Shown here: piece after piece, positions 11,066 to 24,083 of the stretch | Layout: each line of letters opens with the position of its first letter | How positions within the stretch are numbered: the stretch's first letter is position 1 | From: Molanna angustata | Taxonomy: Eukaryota; Arthropoda; Insecta; Trichoptera; Molannidae | Assembly (NCBI GenBank): GCA_963576475.1 | Contig: OY754979.1 | Span: 26,029,034-26,093,033, forward strand | DNA length: 64,000 nucleotides | Reading direction: 5' to 3' | Made by a program: the position numbers and the translations under genes | The notes under the pieces: model-generated | The model's input: the letters and a program-made list of their open reading frames with translations, nothing else | Databases searched by the model: none | What the model was told of the DNA's origin: nothing

Positions 11066-12311
11066 AACAACCAGGAACTCACTCTTCATATTCCACCTTT
11101 GTCTCTATTAAGATGTTGAAATATTGTCAAAAATATTATTGACTCCCGACAAGGAAAATTCAATGTGTGCGTATATGCAACTTTTAAAATATTCGATAAA
11201 AATAGGATATTAAAAAAATATTATTTTAATAAAATTTGTAATTTTCCAACTGGGTATTTCATAATTTTCAAGTGCCGTCTTTCAAAAATATTCATTAATA
11301 AAATTTGTTATTTCAAATACAGATGTGGGGATAAATGCATGTGTCATGCTTTCTTTTATAGGTTAATGAACACCCACTTAATGAATGCCCACACATGTCG
11401 CTGGTAATCCTACAATGTGGGATAGTACATTATATAAATATGTTTGTCTGTACACAGTGTATAACTTTCAGAAATACAAATTGCATAAATCCAGGCGTAA
11501 TAAACACTCTTGTCACCATCACTGATTCTCTCACGCTGTAGTTTATAAAGTAGAACACTGTGAACACGGACAAGAATGGGCCTCATAGCAACCTTGTCTC
11601 TTCGTATGTTTATTATGAAACAGTAATAATTATTTATTAATTATTTTATCATACGTACCATCACGGTATCTCCCACAGTGTGGGATTGCCAGTGACGGGT
11701 GTGCGGGTGTGCTTTACCTTATAAAAAGAAGCAAGACCACACATCGGTGTCATCTAACCTAAAAAGCACTAGGTACACTTAATGAATTACGGTCGAATTT
11801 TGCACTCTGCGTGATCACTTACTAGTTAATACAAATACATTGCATTAAACGAAGAAAATACATCAATTCTCCCCAAACAAACTAACAATGCAAAAGTAAA
11901 AATATTCAAATATAATTATAGATAGGTAGATATAATACTAATATTGACTCACTTTTAGTAGAAAGATATCCAGGCTCGGTGGAGATGTGCCTGATACCCG
12001 ACATTATCCACTTCAGTACACTTGGAGGTCAATATATCTCACAATTAGGCCATTTTATTGTCTGAAACAACAAAAATACATCACGTTACAAATAAGTCAA
12101 AAGTGAACGAATACAATGTAAAATTCAATGGCGCTAAATATACATATACAAACAATGACTGAACAAATAAACTGGTGATACACACTCTAAAAAACCAAGT
12201 CAATAATATTAGACCATGTAGCAGGCAATCTTAATTCGAGAGTTGACATGACATGTTATTTACGTATCTTCTTATAATATGATAAAAGGCTTACTTAATA
12301 AATTTTGGAAA
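11066..12311. other. mixed repeat DNA left of the Helitron array
   Basis: 11093-11175 matches the flank of the 41-bp arrays (GTCTCTATT, GACTCCCG, GTGTGCGTATATGCAA). 11655-11745 contains a repeat B fragment (GTGACGGGTGTGCGGGTGTG). The rest shows no gene or RNA. Confidence 0.45.
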
Positions 12312-14874
12312 TCTAAAGTAATAAAGCAATCAAAATGTTAGTGTTTGTGTGTGTGTATGTGTGTGTGTGTGTGTGTGTTTGTCTCACGCCTTCTGAAAAA
12401 CCAAGAGCATCTAAAAATCTAATTTATGTGCGAACGTGTACCTGTATACCTGATGCAGTGTCACGCTAAAAATAATGCGATAAAAATGCTGAATTTTAAA
12501 AATATTTCAATAATTATTTTTTTCATACAAAATTTTCCAAGTCGTATCTGTCAAAAAAGTGTACATTTTGCACGCAAATATCTGTTAGTTTAAAAGTTAG
12601 AAGTACGTATTTACACGAAAAAAATATATTTTCAAGTATAACTTAGCGTTTGAGTGAAAAACATGGTGAATATTTTGTATAATTATAATGTTTAACTTAT
12701 TTTTAATGTAAGCGTTTTGTACATGAACGCCGCCATTTTAATATCTTTTCATACAATATTTCATTTTCCTACCGAATGAATATGTTCTTGAAAATAATAA
12801 ACCTTTGAATTAAATGTAATTATGAAATAATAAAATGAAACACAAGACATTACAGCAAGTTTTAAGACATATATTGTAAAAATGTGTTTATTATTAGTAA
12901 AGATATAGGCATAATAAAATTGCATAATTTGTAAATAATATTTGATTTTTCTGACAATTTTCATTTTTATGGCATCGAACAAACCAATGTATGTAGGTAC
13001 CTACATATTCAAAAAATGTCTCAAACCATTTGATATTTTTTACGTATTGGAATGGTTACTATGGTAACGGAAAGATTCTGATATTCAAATAAAATTTGTT
13101 ATGAATCGAATTTATTTAGAACATTGTTGTAGGTAGGTACCTACCTATTATTATTTACTTACAAATCAACAATATACTGATTTCCTATCGGAAAATTATT
13201 TTATTTATTTATTTATGAATGTATGAATGTATGCAAGCGATGTGCTCCTAAACCGTATGTCCGATTACAATGAAACTTTGGCGAATTGTCGAGCGTGTGC
13301 CCGAGGTGGTTTCTGGATTTAAACTTTTTTCTTATTCTTCTTCTTCTTCGTGTATTTGGTCATTTTACCAATGAAAGCGGAATATCCTGGGAAAAGAAGG
13401 TCCGACTGTCCCTCCATCTCTTCGCAGGTCTTCCAGGACGGTTTCTGGATTTAAACTTTTTTCTTCTTCTTCTTCATCGTGTATTTGGTCATTTTACCTA
13501 TAAAGGTGGAGTATCCTGGGAAAAGAAGACGGTGCTTACATCTCTTCGCGGTTCTTCCAGGATGGTTTCTGGATTTAAACTTTTCTTACCCGAATGAAGG
13601 GACGGGATGTAATTGAAGGGAAGGGAGGCACTAAAGGGCCTGAAGGGACGGGAGGTATTAAAGGGCCTGAAGGGACGGGAGGTACTGAAGGGCCTGATTG
13701 GAAGGGACGTGATGAGGGATTGAAGGGACGGGATGTACTGAAGGGCCTGATGGGACGGGAGGTACTGAAGGGTCTGAAGCGACGGCTCCTGGAGTCTAAT
13801 TATTTTTCTTCTTAATTTTATGTAGACCTTTAAGGACAGTTTTAATACAAACTATTTCCTATAGATTAATCTTCTTCTTCTTTTATGAAGACCTTTTGCT
13901 CAGTTTTTATACAATCTATTTCCAATAGTCTAATTCTTCTATTTTATGTATTTTTTCTTATTTTATGTAGACCATTGGGATTTTTTAAACAAACTATGTC
14001 TTATAGTCTTATACTTATTCTTCTCTTTTTTATTTAGACTTTTGGGTTAGTTTTAAGTCTAATAGTCTATTGTGCAGAAATATTATTAACGATATGCACA
14101 CTTGATGAAAATACATATGTAAAAACGAATGGGATGTGGGATGTGAAGATGTAACCTGCACTAGAATCTTTTCAATACTTTTGTTTAATCAAATTTAAAC
14201 CATTTATATCATCCTATTTTAAATAATTTTTAACACCTACATAATATATTTGATTTCGTTGACAATATTTAAAGAAAGGGAGCTGTGGCCATTACTGAAT
14301 TCTTCACAACGTTTATATTCAAATTATTTACCATAGTTTAAGTCTTCTTCTTCTTCGTTAATGTAGACTTTTGTGTCAATTTTAAGTTCATCAGTCTAAT
14401 TGTGCAAAAATATAATGCACACTTGATGAAAAAATATAAAACGAATGGGATGTGACCAACACTGGATCTTTTCAGTACATTTGTTTAATCAAATTTTAAC
14501 CACATCCCAACATCCAAAATTACTAAATATTCAATAGGTAAGTACATATTACAATTTGTTTTCGATGATAATATTTAAAAATGGGGGTTGTGGCCAAACC
14601 AATCTCTTTACAATGTTGATAAACAGTCATATTTAAAACCATTTCGAATAGTGAAGAAATTGTATATTATACTTCATTCACACTTTATAGCAATATATAA
14701 AAAATAATGGGTTGTGGCCATCACTTGAACATTTTACAATCAAATTCAATCATATTTCAAACCACTTTTCATAGTCCGATTTTGCAAAATAATTGGGTGA
14801 CAATATTATAAAAACGATTGCTTTTTCCTTCACAATTTTACATTCTTGGCCAACGGCGGGACATAAAAGCTAGT
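12312..14874 (+). mobile_element. non-autonomous Helitron, tandem copy 1
   Basis: Starts TCTAAAGTAATAAAGCAATC directly after an A and ends AAAAGCTAGT, matching the 5'-TC and CTRRT-3' ends known for Helitrons. It is 2563 bases long. It carries a GT microsatellite of ten repeats after GTAT, a GA-rich minisatellite (13594-13790), a ~130-base internal duplication (~13305-13580) and a 3' half with loosely repeated GTGGCC blocks. No Rep/helicase ORF is present, so it cannot move on its own. It differs from copies 2 and 3 in GT number and at one base near 14228. Confidence 0.8.
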
Positions 14875-14897
14875 AATAAATAATTGTACCTACATAA
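14875..14897 (+). repeat. 23-bp spacer between Helitron copies 1 and 2
   Basis: The spacer starts AATAAATAATTG and ends CTACATAA. The same 23 bases occur between copies 2 and 3 (17457-17479). The outer flanks of the array (before 12312 and after 20038) do not carry it. Confidence 0.85.
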
Positions 14898-17456
14898 TCT
14901 AAAGTAATAAAGCAATCAAAATGTTAGTGTTTGTGTGTGTGTATGTGTGTGTGTGTGTGTTTGTCTCACGCCTTCTGAAAAACCAAGAGCATCTAAAAAT
15001 CTAATTTATGTGCGAACGTGTACCTGTATACCTGATGCAGTGTCACGCTAAAAATAATGCGATAAAAATGCTGAATTTTAAAAATATTTCAATAATTATT
15101 TTTTTCATACAAAATTTTCCAAGTCGTATCTGTCAAAAAAGTGTACATTTTGCACGCAAATATCTGTTAGTTTAAAAGTTAGAAGTACGTATTTACACGA
15201 AAAAAATATATTTTCAAGTATAACTTAGCGTTTGAGTGAAAAACATGGTGAATATTTTGTATAATTATAATGTTTAACTTATTTTTAATGTAAGCGTTTT
15301 GTACATGAACGCCGCCATTTTAATATCTTTTCATACAATATTTCATTTTCCTACCGAATGAATATGTTCTTGAAAATAATAAACCTTTGAATTAAATGTA
15401 ATTATGAAATAATAAAATGAAACACAAGACATTACAGCAAGTTTTAAGACATATATTGTAAAAATGTGTTTATTATTAGTAAAGATATAGGCATAATAAA
15501 ATTGCATAATTTGTAAATAATATTTGATTTTTCTGACAATTTTCATTTTTATGGCATCGAACAAACCAATGTATGTAGGTACCTACATATTCAAAAAATG
15601 TCTCAAACCATTTGATATTTTTTACGTATTGGAATGGTTACTATGGTAACGGAAAGATTCTGATATTCAAATAAAATTTGTTATGAATCGAATTTATTTA
15701 GAACATTGTTGTAGGTAGGTACCTACCTATTATTATTTACTTACAAATCAACAATATACTGATTTCCTATCGGAAAATTATTTTATTTATTTATTTATGA
15801 ATGTATGAATGTATGCAAGCGATGTGCTCCTAAACCGTATGTCCGATTACAATGAAACTTTGGCGAATTGTCGAGCGTGTGCCCGAGGTGGTTTCTGGAT
15901 TTAAACTTTTTTCTTATTCTTCTTCTTCTTCGTGTATTTGGTCATTTTACCAATGAAAGCGGAATATCCTGGGAAAAGAAGGTCCGACTGTCCCTCCATC
16001 TCTTCGCAGGTCTTCCAGGACGGTTTCTGGATTTAAACTTTTTTCTTCTTCTTCTTCATCGTGTATTTGGTCATTTTACCTATAAAGGTGGAGTATCCTG
16101 GGAAAAGAAGACGGTGCTTACATCTCTTCGCGGTTCTTCCAGGATGGTTTCTGGATTTAAACTTTTCTTACCCGAATGAAGGGACGGGATGTAATTGAAG
16201 GGAAGGGAGGCACTAAAGGGCCTGAAGGGACGGGAGGTATTAAAGGGCCTGAAGGGACGGGAGGTACTGAAGGGCCTGATTGGAAGGGACGTGATGAGGG
16301 ATTGAAGGGACGGGATGTACTGAAGGGCCTGATGGGACGGGAGGTACTGAAGGGTCTGAAGCGACGGCTCCTGGAGTCTAATTATTTTTCTTCTTAATTT
16401 TATGTAGACCTTTAAGGACAGTTTTAATACAAACTATTTCCTATAGATTAATCTTCTTCTTCTTTTATGAAGACCTTTTGCTCAGTTTTTATACAATCTA
16501 TTTCCAATAGTCTAATTCTTCTATTTTATGTATTTTTTCTTATTTTATGTAGACCATTGGGATTTTTTAAACAAACTATGTCTTATAGTCTTATACTTAT
16601 TCTTCTCTTTTTTATTTAGACTTTTGGGTTAGTTTTAAGTCTAATAGTCTATTGTGCAGAAATATTATTAACGATATGCACACTTGATGAAAATACATAT
16701 GTAAAAACGAATGGGATGTGGGATGTGAAGATGTAACCTGCACTAGAATCTTTTCAATACTTTTGTTTAATCAAATTTAAACCATTTATATCATCCTATT
16801 TTAAATCATTTTTAACACCTACATAATATATTTGATTTCGTTGACAATATTTAAAGAAAGGGAGCTGTGGCCATTACTGAATTCTTCACAACGTTTATAT
16901 TCAAATTATTTACCATAGTTTAAGTCTTCTTCTTCTTCGTTAATGTAGACTTTTGTGTCAATTTTAAGTTCATCAGTCTAATTGTGCAAAAATATAATGC
17001 ACACTTGATGAAAAAATATAAAACGAATGGGATGTGACCAACACTGGATCTTTTCAGTACATTTGTTTAATCAAATTTTAACCACATCCCAACATCCAAA
17101 ATTACTAAATATTCAATAGGTAAGTACATATTACAATTTGTTTTCGATGATAATATTTAAAAATGGGGGTTGTGGCCAAACCAATCTCTTTACAATGTTG
17201 ATAAACAGTCATATTTAAAACCATTTCGAATAGTGAAGAAATTGTATATTATACTTCATTCACACTTTATAGCAATATATAAAAAATAATGGGTTGTGGC
17301 CATCACTTGAACATTTTACAATCAAATTCAATCATATTTCAAACCACTTTTCATAGTCCGATTTTGCAAAATAATTGGGTGACAATATTATAAAAACGAT
17401 TGCTTTTTCCTTCACAATTTTACATTCTTGGCCAACGGCGGGACATAAAAGCTAGT
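14898..17456 (+). mobile_element. non-autonomous Helitron, tandem copy 2
   Basis: 2559 bases with the same TC start and CTAGT end as copy 1. It reads as identical to copy 3 in the segments compared. The GT tract has eight repeats where copy 1 has ten, and base ~16808 is C where copy 1 has A. Confidence 0.8.
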
Positions 17457-17479
17457 AATAAATAATTGTACCTACATAA
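17457..17479 (+). repeat. 23-bp spacer between Helitron copies 2 and 3
   Basis: Identical to 14875-14897. Confidence 0.85.
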
Positions 17480-20038
17480 TCTAAAGTAATAAAGCAATCA
17501 AAATGTTAGTGTTTGTGTGTGTGTATGTGTGTGTGTGTGTGTTTGTCTCACGCCTTCTGAAAAACCAAGAGCATCTAAAAATCTAATTTATGTGCGAACG
17601 TGTACCTGTATACCTGATGCAGTGTCACGCTAAAAATAATGCGATAAAAATGCTGAATTTTAAAAATATTTCAATAATTATTTTTTTCATACAAAATTTT
17701 CCAAGTCGTATCTGTCAAAAAAGTGTACATTTTGCACGCAAATATCTGTTAGTTTAAAAGTTAGAAGTACGTATTTACACGAAAAAAATATATTTTCAAG
17801 TATAACTTAGCGTTTGAGTGAAAAACATGGTGAATATTTTGTATAATTATAATGTTTAACTTATTTTTAATGTAAGCGTTTTGTACATGAACGCCGCCAT
17901 TTTAATATCTTTTCATACAATATTTCATTTTCCTACCGAATGAATATGTTCTTGAAAATAATAAACCTTTGAATTAAATGTAATTATGAAATAATAAAAT
18001 GAAACACAAGACATTACAGCAAGTTTTAAGACATATATTGTAAAAATGTGTTTATTATTAGTAAAGATATAGGCATAATAAAATTGCATAATTTGTAAAT
18101 AATATTTGATTTTTCTGACAATTTTCATTTTTATGGCATCGAACAAACCAATGTATGTAGGTACCTACATATTCAAAAAATGTCTCAAACCATTTGATAT
18201 TTTTTACGTATTGGAATGGTTACTATGGTAACGGAAAGATTCTGATATTCAAATAAAATTTGTTATGAATCGAATTTATTTAGAACATTGTTGTAGGTAG
18301 GTACCTACCTATTATTATTTACTTACAAATCAACAATATACTGATTTCCTATCGGAAAATTATTTTATTTATTTATTTATGAATGTATGAATGTATGCAA
18401 GCGATGTGCTCCTAAACCGTATGTCCGATTACAATGAAACTTTGGCGAATTGTCGAGCGTGTGCCCGAGGTGGTTTCTGGATTTAAACTTTTTTCTTATT
18501 CTTCTTCTTCTTCGTGTATTTGGTCATTTTACCAATGAAAGCGGAATATCCTGGGAAAAGAAGGTCCGACTGTCCCTCCATCTCTTCGCAGGTCTTCCAG
18601 GACGGTTTCTGGATTTAAACTTTTTTCTTCTTCTTCTTCATCGTGTATTTGGTCATTTTACCTATAAAGGTGGAGTATCCTGGGAAAAGAAGACGGTGCT
18701 TACATCTCTTCGCGGTTCTTCCAGGATGGTTTCTGGATTTAAACTTTTCTTACCCGAATGAAGGGACGGGATGTAATTGAAGGGAAGGGAGGCACTAAAG
18801 GGCCTGAAGGGACGGGAGGTATTAAAGGGCCTGAAGGGACGGGAGGTACTGAAGGGCCTGATTGGAAGGGACGTGATGAGGGATTGAAGGGACGGGATGT
18901 ACTGAAGGGCCTGATGGGACGGGAGGTACTGAAGGGTCTGAAGCGACGGCTCCTGGAGTCTAATTATTTTTCTTCTTAATTTTATGTAGACCTTTAAGGA
19001 CAGTTTTAATACAAACTATTTCCTATAGATTAATCTTCTTCTTCTTTTATGAAGACCTTTTGCTCAGTTTTTATACAATCTATTTCCAATAGTCTAATTC
19101 TTCTATTTTATGTATTTTTTCTTATTTTATGTAGACCATTGGGATTTTTTAAACAAACTATGTCTTATAGTCTTATACTTATTCTTCTCTTTTTTATTTA
19201 GACTTTTGGGTTAGTTTTAAGTCTAATAGTCTATTGTGCAGAAATATTATTAACGATATGCACACTTGATGAAAATACATATGTAAAAACGAATGGGATG
19301 TGGGATGTGAAGATGTAACCTGCACTAGAATCTTTTCAATACTTTTGTTTAATCAAATTTAAACCATTTATATCATCCTATTTTAAATCATTTTTAACAC
19401 CTACATAATATATTTGATTTCGTTGACAATATTTAAAGAAAGGGAGCTGTGGCCATTACTGAATTCTTCACAACGTTTATATTCAAATTATTTACCATAG
19501 TTTAAGTCTTCTTCTTCTTCGTTAATGTAGACTTTTGTGTCAATTTTAAGTTCATCAGTCTAATTGTGCAAAAATATAATGCACACTTGATGAAAAAATA
19601 TAAAACGAATGGGATGTGACCAACACTGGATCTTTTCAGTACATTTGTTTAATCAAATTTTAACCACATCCCAACATCCAAAATTACTAAATATTCAATA
19701 GGTAAGTACATATTACAATTTGTTTTCGATGATAATATTTAAAAATGGGGGTTGTGGCCAAACCAATCTCTTTACAATGTTGATAAACAGTCATATTTAA
19801 AACCATTTCGAATAGTGAAGAAATTGTATATTATACTTCATTCACACTTTATAGCAATATATAAAAAATAATGGGTTGTGGCCATCACTTGAACATTTTA
19901 CAATCAAATTCAATCATATTTCAAACCACTTTTCATAGTCCGATTTTGCAAAATAATTGGGTGACAATATTATAAAAACGATTGCTTTTTCCTTCACAAT
20001 TTTACATTCTTGGCCAACGGCGGGACATAAAAGCTAGT
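17480..20038 (+). mobile_element. non-autonomous Helitron, tandem copy 3
   Basis: 2559 bases. Similarity to copy 2 ends exactly at the CTAGT terminus (20034-20038), after which unique sequence starts with AGATAATATA. That fixes the 3' boundary of the repeat unit at the expected Helitron end rather than at an arbitrary point. Confidence 0.8.
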
Positions 20039-20161
20039 AGATAATATAAAAAAATATCTGTGGAAGAAAAGAAACACCACGATTTCTAGCCACGGCTCAA
20101 ATACGTCAAAATGACGTGGGGTGGAATCAATAACCATAGAAAAAACCGAATGCTGACATCA

Positions 20162-20311
20162 GGGGGCAAATCCGGTCAAACGGTGAAATCAAAACCCTCA
20201 TGATTACCTCTATAACATCCAAGATATTATAGAGCTTCATATGATAATTATATACATGAGATGGGTAATCATGAGGGTTTTGATTTCACCCTTTGAACGG
20301 AATTGCCCCCC
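20162..20311. mobile_element. palindromic MITE (GGGGGGCAAG family), copy 2
   Basis: A short, diverged copy. It begins GGGGGCAAATCCGGTCAAAC and ends with the complementary GAACGGAATTGCCCCCC, with AAAACCCTCATGATTACC and its reverse complement as inner arms. Confidence 0.8.
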
Positions 20312-21130
20312 AAAATGACGTAATTATTCGGAAAGTATACGAACCTCGCCTTTTTCTCGCATAATATCGTTTTCAATTCATTACAAAAATTATTCAAAAA
20401 AAACATTAAACGTTCGGTAATAAAAAAAAGAATTTGTGCATAGGTCATGACGAGATTGACAGAGTGTACCTACGTGAGGCAGAGCAATGTAAAGCTAAAA
20501 TTTCTGTGCGGTAGGTATCTAAGGATAGCTTTCGTGGGCGTACTTATTAAAAATATATTATTCGTACACTACAAGACTGAAATTTTCTCATTGCGCGGCA
20601 ATTTTCGTTTGAATTTCTCGATACAATTACAATACTGAAATAATCTCGCTGCGCGGCAATTTTCGTTTTCATTTGTTTAATTGTCATACAACCCGGTGCA
20701 TATGAAAGAATTAAACTGGTAGTTATTGATTTTAAAAAGGCCGGAGTTGGGAATTTTATTTTATTTTCTGAAAAGAGAGCGGTGAATATTTGTCTTTTCG
20801 AAAAGGGGGCGGTAGACCAAAAAATTTTTGAGAACCTCTGATCTTCACCATAATATTCAATACCTAACCTATTCATTATCTTTGTAATGTCATCACTGTG
20901 ACAAACTTCTTAATAATAAATACCTAATCATCTCGTCACTAAATCATCGCCCATGCGCGTTTCCGTCCTATTTTTAACTCCTTTAAGGTAATTCAATAAT
21001 AAATAAAGGGCACAGTGAAACGTTCGATAGTTTTGTCGCATGCGTCAATCGCACATATAAAAATGCAGTTTAAGAAGGCATATAAACATATGTAAACTCC
21101 GCATATTAAATCAAATTTCACAAATATATT
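20312..21130. other. no feature recognised
   Basis: AT-rich, with a short imperfect direct repeat (TTGCGCGGCAATTTTCGTTT and CTGCGCGGCAATTTTCGTTT near 20592 and 20650). ORFs here are short and show no domain. Confidence 0.4.
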
Positions 21131-21937
21131 CAACATTTCTCTAGCGAATTTCCCGCTTTATATAATTTTAAAATTCAGCATAAATACCCCTAAAAATATG
21201 TTAATAATATCCTCCTTACAGAATTACTCTATAACTATATTATGTCGAAGAGAAAATACATATATCATGTGCTTAAAGGGTGTATAAAATGAATGAATGA
21301 CCGATAAAGTTTATTTCAAGTCAGGTGTGTTCTTAAAATCAACAAATTTTGGGTTTCCGATAATTTAAATCACGTATCTATTATTTTTTAACGCACGCGA
21401 TAGTTACCCTTACTAACATGTAACTAAATAATGTATTAGGCGGTTTTAATATGTATATCATTTTTATCAGTCACTAGATTTAGCGTTATATGCCCTCTTT
21501 ACTCAAGATATTCATACATTTCACAGTCAATCAATTTCAGAGACGGAAAAAAAGGTCATGTAAAAAAGGGAATCAAATATCTGACATCAACCATACATAT
21601 TACATATTTATCTCTTGCAAATTACTTTTCATACACATGTTGTATAAAAATATAATATATATACTGCAGGCAATGGCGGACGCTCCTTAGGTGCGCTGGA
21701 GCGCTGAACCGGTGAAATAAAATAAAAGCATAAACCAAATTGTGTATCAACAAACATGTTTAGAAAAAATACCAAATTACTTGTCAAGTAAATACAAGAA
21801 TGAAGACAAAAATTTCTAGTATCGCTTTACTTAAATAAACGCCTGAATTTATGCATCTGTGAGAGACCCGCGGTGCGTTATTCTAAGCGCACCACAAATT
21901 CTATAACAAATGTATGGAAATTTAGATAACGTACCTG

Positions 21938-22099
21938 CCCCCCTAGACAACATGTCATTAAAGCTAAGCGTTATATCGCTAAGCGATAGAAATGTATGAA
22001 ATTGGTAGCTGTCACGTGATGTCATAGCCACCAATTCCATACATTTACTATCGCTTAGCGATATAACACTTAGCTTAAATGGCATGTTGTCTAGGGGGG
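21938..22099. mobile_element. palindromic MITE inside the hAT relic
   Basis: CCCCCCTAGACAACATG at the left is the exact reverse complement of the right end. Nearly all 162 bases pair, including CGCTAAGCGATAG and its partner, around a centre containing CACGTGATGTCAT. Flanking CTG at 21935-21937 and 22100-22102 is a candidate 3-bp target duplication. Confidence 0.8.
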
Positions 22100-22452
22100 C
22101 TGGCTCGTGAAATGATAGATATCTTATACGAATGTTCGACGACTTTGGCGCGCCGCACCGATAAGCTATATAGTTTGCGGATTCTATGTTAGGCGGCGCG
22201 CATTTCGCTGTTGTTTAAATAAGTTTGTTTAATTATAAATTATAACTCATTTTATATTGTATATTTTTTATACATATAGATTTTTGAATTGATGAATTCT
22301 GTATGGATTTTTGTGCTATATTGAAAATAAACTTTGCACAATTTAGAATCTTGACGATTTTAGAAAGGTTGATGGCAATATTTCAATTTGACAACTGTTT
22401 TTAAATAATGATCTAACCGAGTCTTCTTCAGAATCCTAATATGTATAGTTTC

Positions 22453-22623
22453 CACAACTTCCGTTGAGAGTGAACGTTATTTGTCCACATTAAATAGAAT
22501 AAAAATATGTTTAAGAAACACCATGACACAGGACCGTCTCAACGCATTTTCAGTGTTGATTACCGAAAGAAAGTTGATTCAGACAATACCGGATTTTAAT
22601 ATGCGAGTAATTAAGTGTTCGTA
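22453..22623 (+). pseudogene. hAT transposase C-terminal (dimerisation) fragment
   Basis: The frame ending with TAA at ~22623 reads STTSVESERYLSTLNRIK, then RNTMTQDRL, then a short tail ending MRVIKCS. The SVESER..S.L..IK..LRNTM.Q.RL pattern is the conserved C-terminal dimerisation region of hAT transposases (family knowledge). The N-terminal BED finger and the catalytic core are missing, so no active enzyme can be made. It lies ~95 bases before the right terminus of the hAT element, the expected place for the 3' end of the transposase gene. Confidence 0.85.
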
Positions 22624-22726
22624 AGTATAAAAGATCAAAGCTTTCCTACAAAAAATAAATAAATGTTTTTGTTTTGATCCACCGAACCGTTAAACTTATT
22701 AGTTAGCAGCCGCCACTGACTGCAGG

Positions 22727-23019
22727 ATCTACCTACTGCCATTATTCAATCAATCAATGTTTGAGGGGGCGCTCAATATTGGCATAGCTAACCCAGGCGT
22801 TAACTCTTGTTAGGCTCTCGAGGGCCATATTTACACTAACACATGTTGCCGAACGAAAAAGGGTAAGGTTTGCAAAAATATAAATACATTTTTATTATAT
22901 ACAGATATTCTCAAAATAAGAGATAAAAAAACACACACACACAAGAAAAGATCATACACGGAGAAATCAAACAATTTAAGGGGTCATATAAAGCTTAATC
23001 AAGTAACAGTAAACATGAC
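22727..23019. other. interior of the long-armed element
   Basis: Continues the host element after the hAT insertion. It has a CA-rich tract near 22933 and no ORF. Confidence 0.4.
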
Positions 23020-23339
23020 ACATTAAACTAGCCTAATTACATTATGAAGTTACGTGTTAGTAAGGGTAACTAACGCGTGCGTTAAAACGGGTTTATGCGT
23101 GATCGGAAACCCAAAATTTGATTTTTTTATACTAAGAAGAAACCTGACTTGAAATGAAAAAAAGAACTACATAGAATATTTTGATTATATGCACTCTAAG
23201 CACAAAATTGATTTATTTCTCTCGATATATTCTTAGTAATGGAGTAATTTTTAAAAAATGCTGTAAAAAAGGATATTTTTAATATTTCTTTAGGGGAATT
23301 TTTGCTGAATTTTAAAACAAAATTCACTAGAGAAATGTT

Positions 23340-24083
23340 CATCCATCAAATAGTCCATTTAGCATGCATCAATCGAATACCATTAATGCTCGAATACCAT
23401 TAATGTTTTTTTAGAATTATTAATGCTCGAATACCATTGATGCTATTTTAATCTACTTAGCATGCATCCATCAAATGCTATTCTAATCTATTGAACATGC
23501 ATCTACCTAATGCTATTTTAGTCTACTTAGCATGCATCCATCAAACGCTATTCTAATATATTTAACATGCATCCACCTAATGCTATTTTAGTCTACTTAG
23601 CATGCATCCATCAAATAGTCCATTTAGCATGCATCAATCGAATACCATTAATGCTCGAATACCATTAATGTTTTTTTAGAATTATTAATGCTCGAATACC
23701 ATTGATGCTATTTTAATCTACTTAGCATGCATCCATCAAATGCTATTCTAATCTATTGAACATGCATCTACCTAATGCTATTTTAGTCTACTTAGCATGC
23801 ATCCATCAAACGCTATTCTAATATATTTAACATGCATCCACCTAATGCTATTTTAGTCTACTTAGCATGCATCCATCAAATGCTATTCTAATCTATTTAA
23901 CATGCATCCACCTAATGCTATTTTAGTCTACTTAGCATGCATCCATCAAATGCTATTCTAATCTATTTAACATGCATCCACCTAATGCTATTTTAGTCTA
24001 CTTAGCATGCATCCACCTAATGCTATTTTAGTCTACTTAGAATGTATCCATCGAATGCTATTTTGATCTTTTTAGCATGCATA
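23340..24083. repeat. 35-bp satellite, left block
   Basis: Monomers of ~35 bases built on CATGCATCCATCAAATGCTA and TTTTAGTCTACTTAG. In the right part they form a 70-base dimer (boundaries at 23861 and 23931). A stretch of ~265 bases starting at 23340 is repeated starting at 23605. This is satellite-type DNA with higher-order structure, continuing at 25546-26760. Confidence 0.9.

Larger units (their letters stand above)
21671..22718 (+). mobile_element. hAT-family DNA transposon relic with 8-bp target duplication
   Basis: The 8-base direct repeat ACTGCAGG flanks it at 21663-21670 and 22719-22726. Its ends are CAATGGCGGACGCT and, reversed, CAGTGGCGGCTGCT, which fit hAT-type terminal inverted repeats. 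The interior keeps a readable hAT transposase C-terminus (22453-22623). At 1048 bases it is internally deleted compared with the usual several-kilobase autonomous element. Confidence 0.85.
21131..23340. mobile_element. DNA element with ~300-bp inverted arms, host of the hAT insertion
   Basis: 21131-21435 and ~23020-23340 are imperfect reverse complements. Matches include CATTTCTCTAG, TTTTAAAATTCAGC, CAAATTTTGGGTTTCCGAT and GTTACCCTTACTAAC. The ~1.6 kb between them includes the hAT relic. The right arm ends where the 35-bp satellite starts. No transposase of its own is recognisable, so the superfamily is unknown. Confidence 0.7.

Noticed and set aside
10843..11082. Minus-strand ORF of repeated FYFIL
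   Set aside because: Translation of the AAAAT microsatellite.
13286..13815. ORFs of 103 and 73 codons repeated in each Helitron copy
   Set aside because: They overlay a pyrimidine-rich duplication and a GA-rich minisatellite, show no domain, and contain no Rep or helicase motif; being present three times only reflects the duplication.
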